A DNA stretch of 6,185 bases, taken from Actinomycetales bacterium UBA1416. GTDB lineage: Bacteria > Actinomycetota > Actinomycetes > Actinomycetales > Actinomycetaceae. A model generated the notes under the pieces. The model was not told the origin of the DNA. It made no database searches and saw only the letters and a program-made list of their open reading frames with translations. The stretch spans positions 17,093-23,277 of the forward strand of contig DBPQ01000027.1 in the NCBI GenBank assembly GCA_002304945.1, given 5' to 3'. Shown in pieces: positions 4,956 through 6,185 of this stretch (the first letter of the stretch is position 1; each line of letters opens with the position of its first letter). Both the position numbers and the translations under genes were made by a program.

Positions 4956-6185
4956 TCACACGAGACGCCCGTCGTGGTCCTCCGCACGGCTCACGGCGGT
5001 CATCGTCTCGCGCTCGACCACCTTCACCCGCTCGCGGGACGCCGCCTCCCCGAGGGCCCGCTCGAACCCGTCCAGCAGCTCCCAGCCCTGCCACGTGGTG
5101 TACCGGACCCCGGTGGCCTCCAGCTCGGCGACCATCGCGTCGTGGCCGCGCGCGGGATGCCCGAGCCTGCCCGCCTGGACGTCCTCCACGAGGTGCGCGA
5201 TCGTCTGCTGGGCATCGGACTTCGTGGACCCGATCAGCCCGACCGGCCCACGCTTGACCCAGCCCGTGGCGTAGAGCCCCGGGATGGGGTGGTGGCCGTC
5301 GTCGAGCACGCGGCCCTCGGAGTTGGGGACGACGCCGCGGACGTCGTCGAACGGCACGCCCTCGATGGGTGAGCTGAAGTAGCCGACGGCACGGTAGACC
5401 GCCTGGACGGGGGTGAGGACGAACTCGCCGGTGGGACGGACGGTCCCGTCGCCCGTCAGGGCGGTCCGCTCCGTCCTCAGGCCGACCACGTGCCCGCCCT
5501 CCCCCAGCACCTCCACGGGCTGGTGGAGGAAGTGGAGGTGGATGCGGCGGGAGGCCGTGAGGTCCTCGGGCTCCTTGAGCGTCCAGTCGACCAGGGTCTT
5601 GACCACCTGCTTGGTCTGGTTGGAGGAGCGGATGGCGATCTCGGAACCCTGGTCGAAGTCGAAGTCCTCCTCGTAGACGATGACGTCCACGTCCGGCACC
5701 TTCCCGAGCTCCCGGAGCTCGAGCGGCGTGAACTTGGCCTGGGCGGGGCCGCGGCGCCCGAAGACGTGCACGTCCGTGACCGGGTTGCGGCGCAGCCCCT
5801 CGGCGACGTTGGCGGGGATCTCGGTCGGCAGCAGGTCCTCGACGTGCTTGGCGAGCATCCGCGCCACGTCGAGCGCCACGTTGCCGACGCCGAGCACCGC
5901 CACCTCGCGCGCCTCCAGCGGCCAGGTGCGTGGGACGTCCGGGTGCCCGTCGTACCAGAACACGAACTCGCTGGCCCCGTACACCTCGGGCAGGTCGGCG
6001 CCCGGGATGTCGAGCGGGGCGTCCCGGTCGGAGCCGGTGGCCAGGATGACGGCGTCGTAGTGCGCGCGCAGCTGGTCCATCGTGACGTCCCGGCCCACCT
6101 CCACGTTGCCGAGCAGGCGGATGTCCCCGCGGCGCAGCACCTTGAACAGTGCCTCCGTGATGTGCTTGATGTGGGGGTGGTCCGG
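4956..6185 (-). CDS. fprA: Ferredoxin/adrenodoxin-type NADP+ reductase FprA (N terminus cut by window edge)
   Basis: This flavoenzyme moves electrons between NADPH and ferredoxin, and in actinomycetes supplies cytochromes P450 and other ferredoxin-dependent enzymes. The window shows 409 residues plus stop. The reading frame is open to the right edge, beginning PDHPHIKHITEAL, which matches the interior of M. tuberculosis FprA (456 residues). The first 50 or so residues, with the FAD Rossmann GxGxxG, are therefore outside. Visible motifs, counted from the edge, are VILATGSDRDAPL (46-58), the NADP-binding GVGNVALDVARML (99-111), GRRGPAQAKFTPLE (143-156) with the arginine pair that holds the NADPH 2'-phosphate in this family, and ATGWVKRGPVGLIGSTKSDA (306-325), which closes over FAD and nicotinamide. 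A GTG 45 bases inside the edge could be mistaken for the start, but the upstream codons are clearly conserved family sequence. No ferredoxin gene or fused ferredoxin domain is visible. htpX follows 39 bases downstream. Confidence 0.95.
   Translation of the reverse strand, partial: PDHPHIKHITEALFKVLRRGDIRLLGNVEVGRDVTMDQLRAHYDAVILATGSDRDAPLDIPGADLPEVYGASEFVFWYDGHPDVPRTWPLEAREVAVLGVGNVALDVARMLAKHVEDLLPTEIPANVAEGLRRNPVTDVHVFGRRGPAQAKFTPLELRELGKVPDVDVIVYEEDFDFDQGSEIAIRSSNQTKQVVKTLVDWTLKEPEDLTASRRIHLHFLHQPVEVLGEGGHVVGLRTERTALTGDGTVRPTGEFVLTPVQAVYRAVGYFSSPIEGVPFDDVRGVVPNSEGRVLDDGHHPIPGLYATGWVKRGPVGLIGSTKSDAQQTIAHLVEDVQAGRLGHPARGHDAMVAELEATGVRYTTWQGWELLDGFERALGEAASRERVKVVERETMTAVSRAEDHDGRLV

Noticed and set aside
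5024..6140. GTG at 6140 as the true start of fprA, and small internal frames
   Set aside because: The fifteen codons between 6140 and the window edge encode conserved FprA sequence (PDHPHIK), so the gene begins outside the window. The small internal frames have no coding character.

Overview
The window is very GC-rich (about 70% by eye). Its tRNAs, bL33 form, HadA/HadB-type dehydratases and gene order point to an actinomycete. Micrococcales-like is my best guess, but nothing here fixes the genus. The DNA is densely coding housekeeping chromosome. I see no IS element, phage gene, CRISPR array or toxin-antitoxin pair. No gap without a gene exceeds about 130 bases.

Layout from right to left, because most genes are on the minus strand. 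(a) 6185-4956: an FprA-type ferredoxin/adrenodoxin-NADP+ reductase, whose N terminus lies beyond the right edge. (b) 4916-4053: the membrane zinc protease HtpX, 39 bases downstream of fprA. (c) 3556-4056 on the plus strand: a YajQ-family (DUF520) nucleotide-binding protein that converges on htpX, with the two stop codons sharing one CTAG. (d) 3428-3046 on the minus strand: tRNA-Tyr(GTA), tRNA-Thr(GGT) and elongator tRNA-Met(CAT), with hairpin-containing spacers. (e) 3014-2844: rpmG (bL33, four-cysteine zinc form). (f) 2818-1: hadA, hadB, a YbjJ-like MFS transporter and murB, whose C terminus lies beyond the left edge. These four genes are joined by ATGA, TGAGTG and ATGA junctions with no spacing at all.

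The genes in (d) to (f) appear to be read as one leftward unit. The tRNAs and a ribosomal protein are followed by a two-subunit 3-hydroxyacyl thioester dehydratase, a transporter and the UDP-MurNAc-forming reductase. Translation, acyl-chain synthesis and cell-wall precursor synthesis therefore sit on one growth-linked transcript. A TAGGCT hexamer lies six bases upstream of the hadA GTG, so hadA-hadB-MFS-murB probably also has its own leaderless promoter. The rpmG-hadA-hadB order matches the known M. tuberculosis rpmG2-hadA-hadB order.

I did not find a clearly new biological system. The points most worth a second look are the MFS gene lodged between hadB and murB, the leaderless hadA start, the 18-base inverted repeat in the yajQ leader, the hairpins in the tRNA-Tyr/tRNA-Thr spacer, and the convergent genes with overlapping stops.
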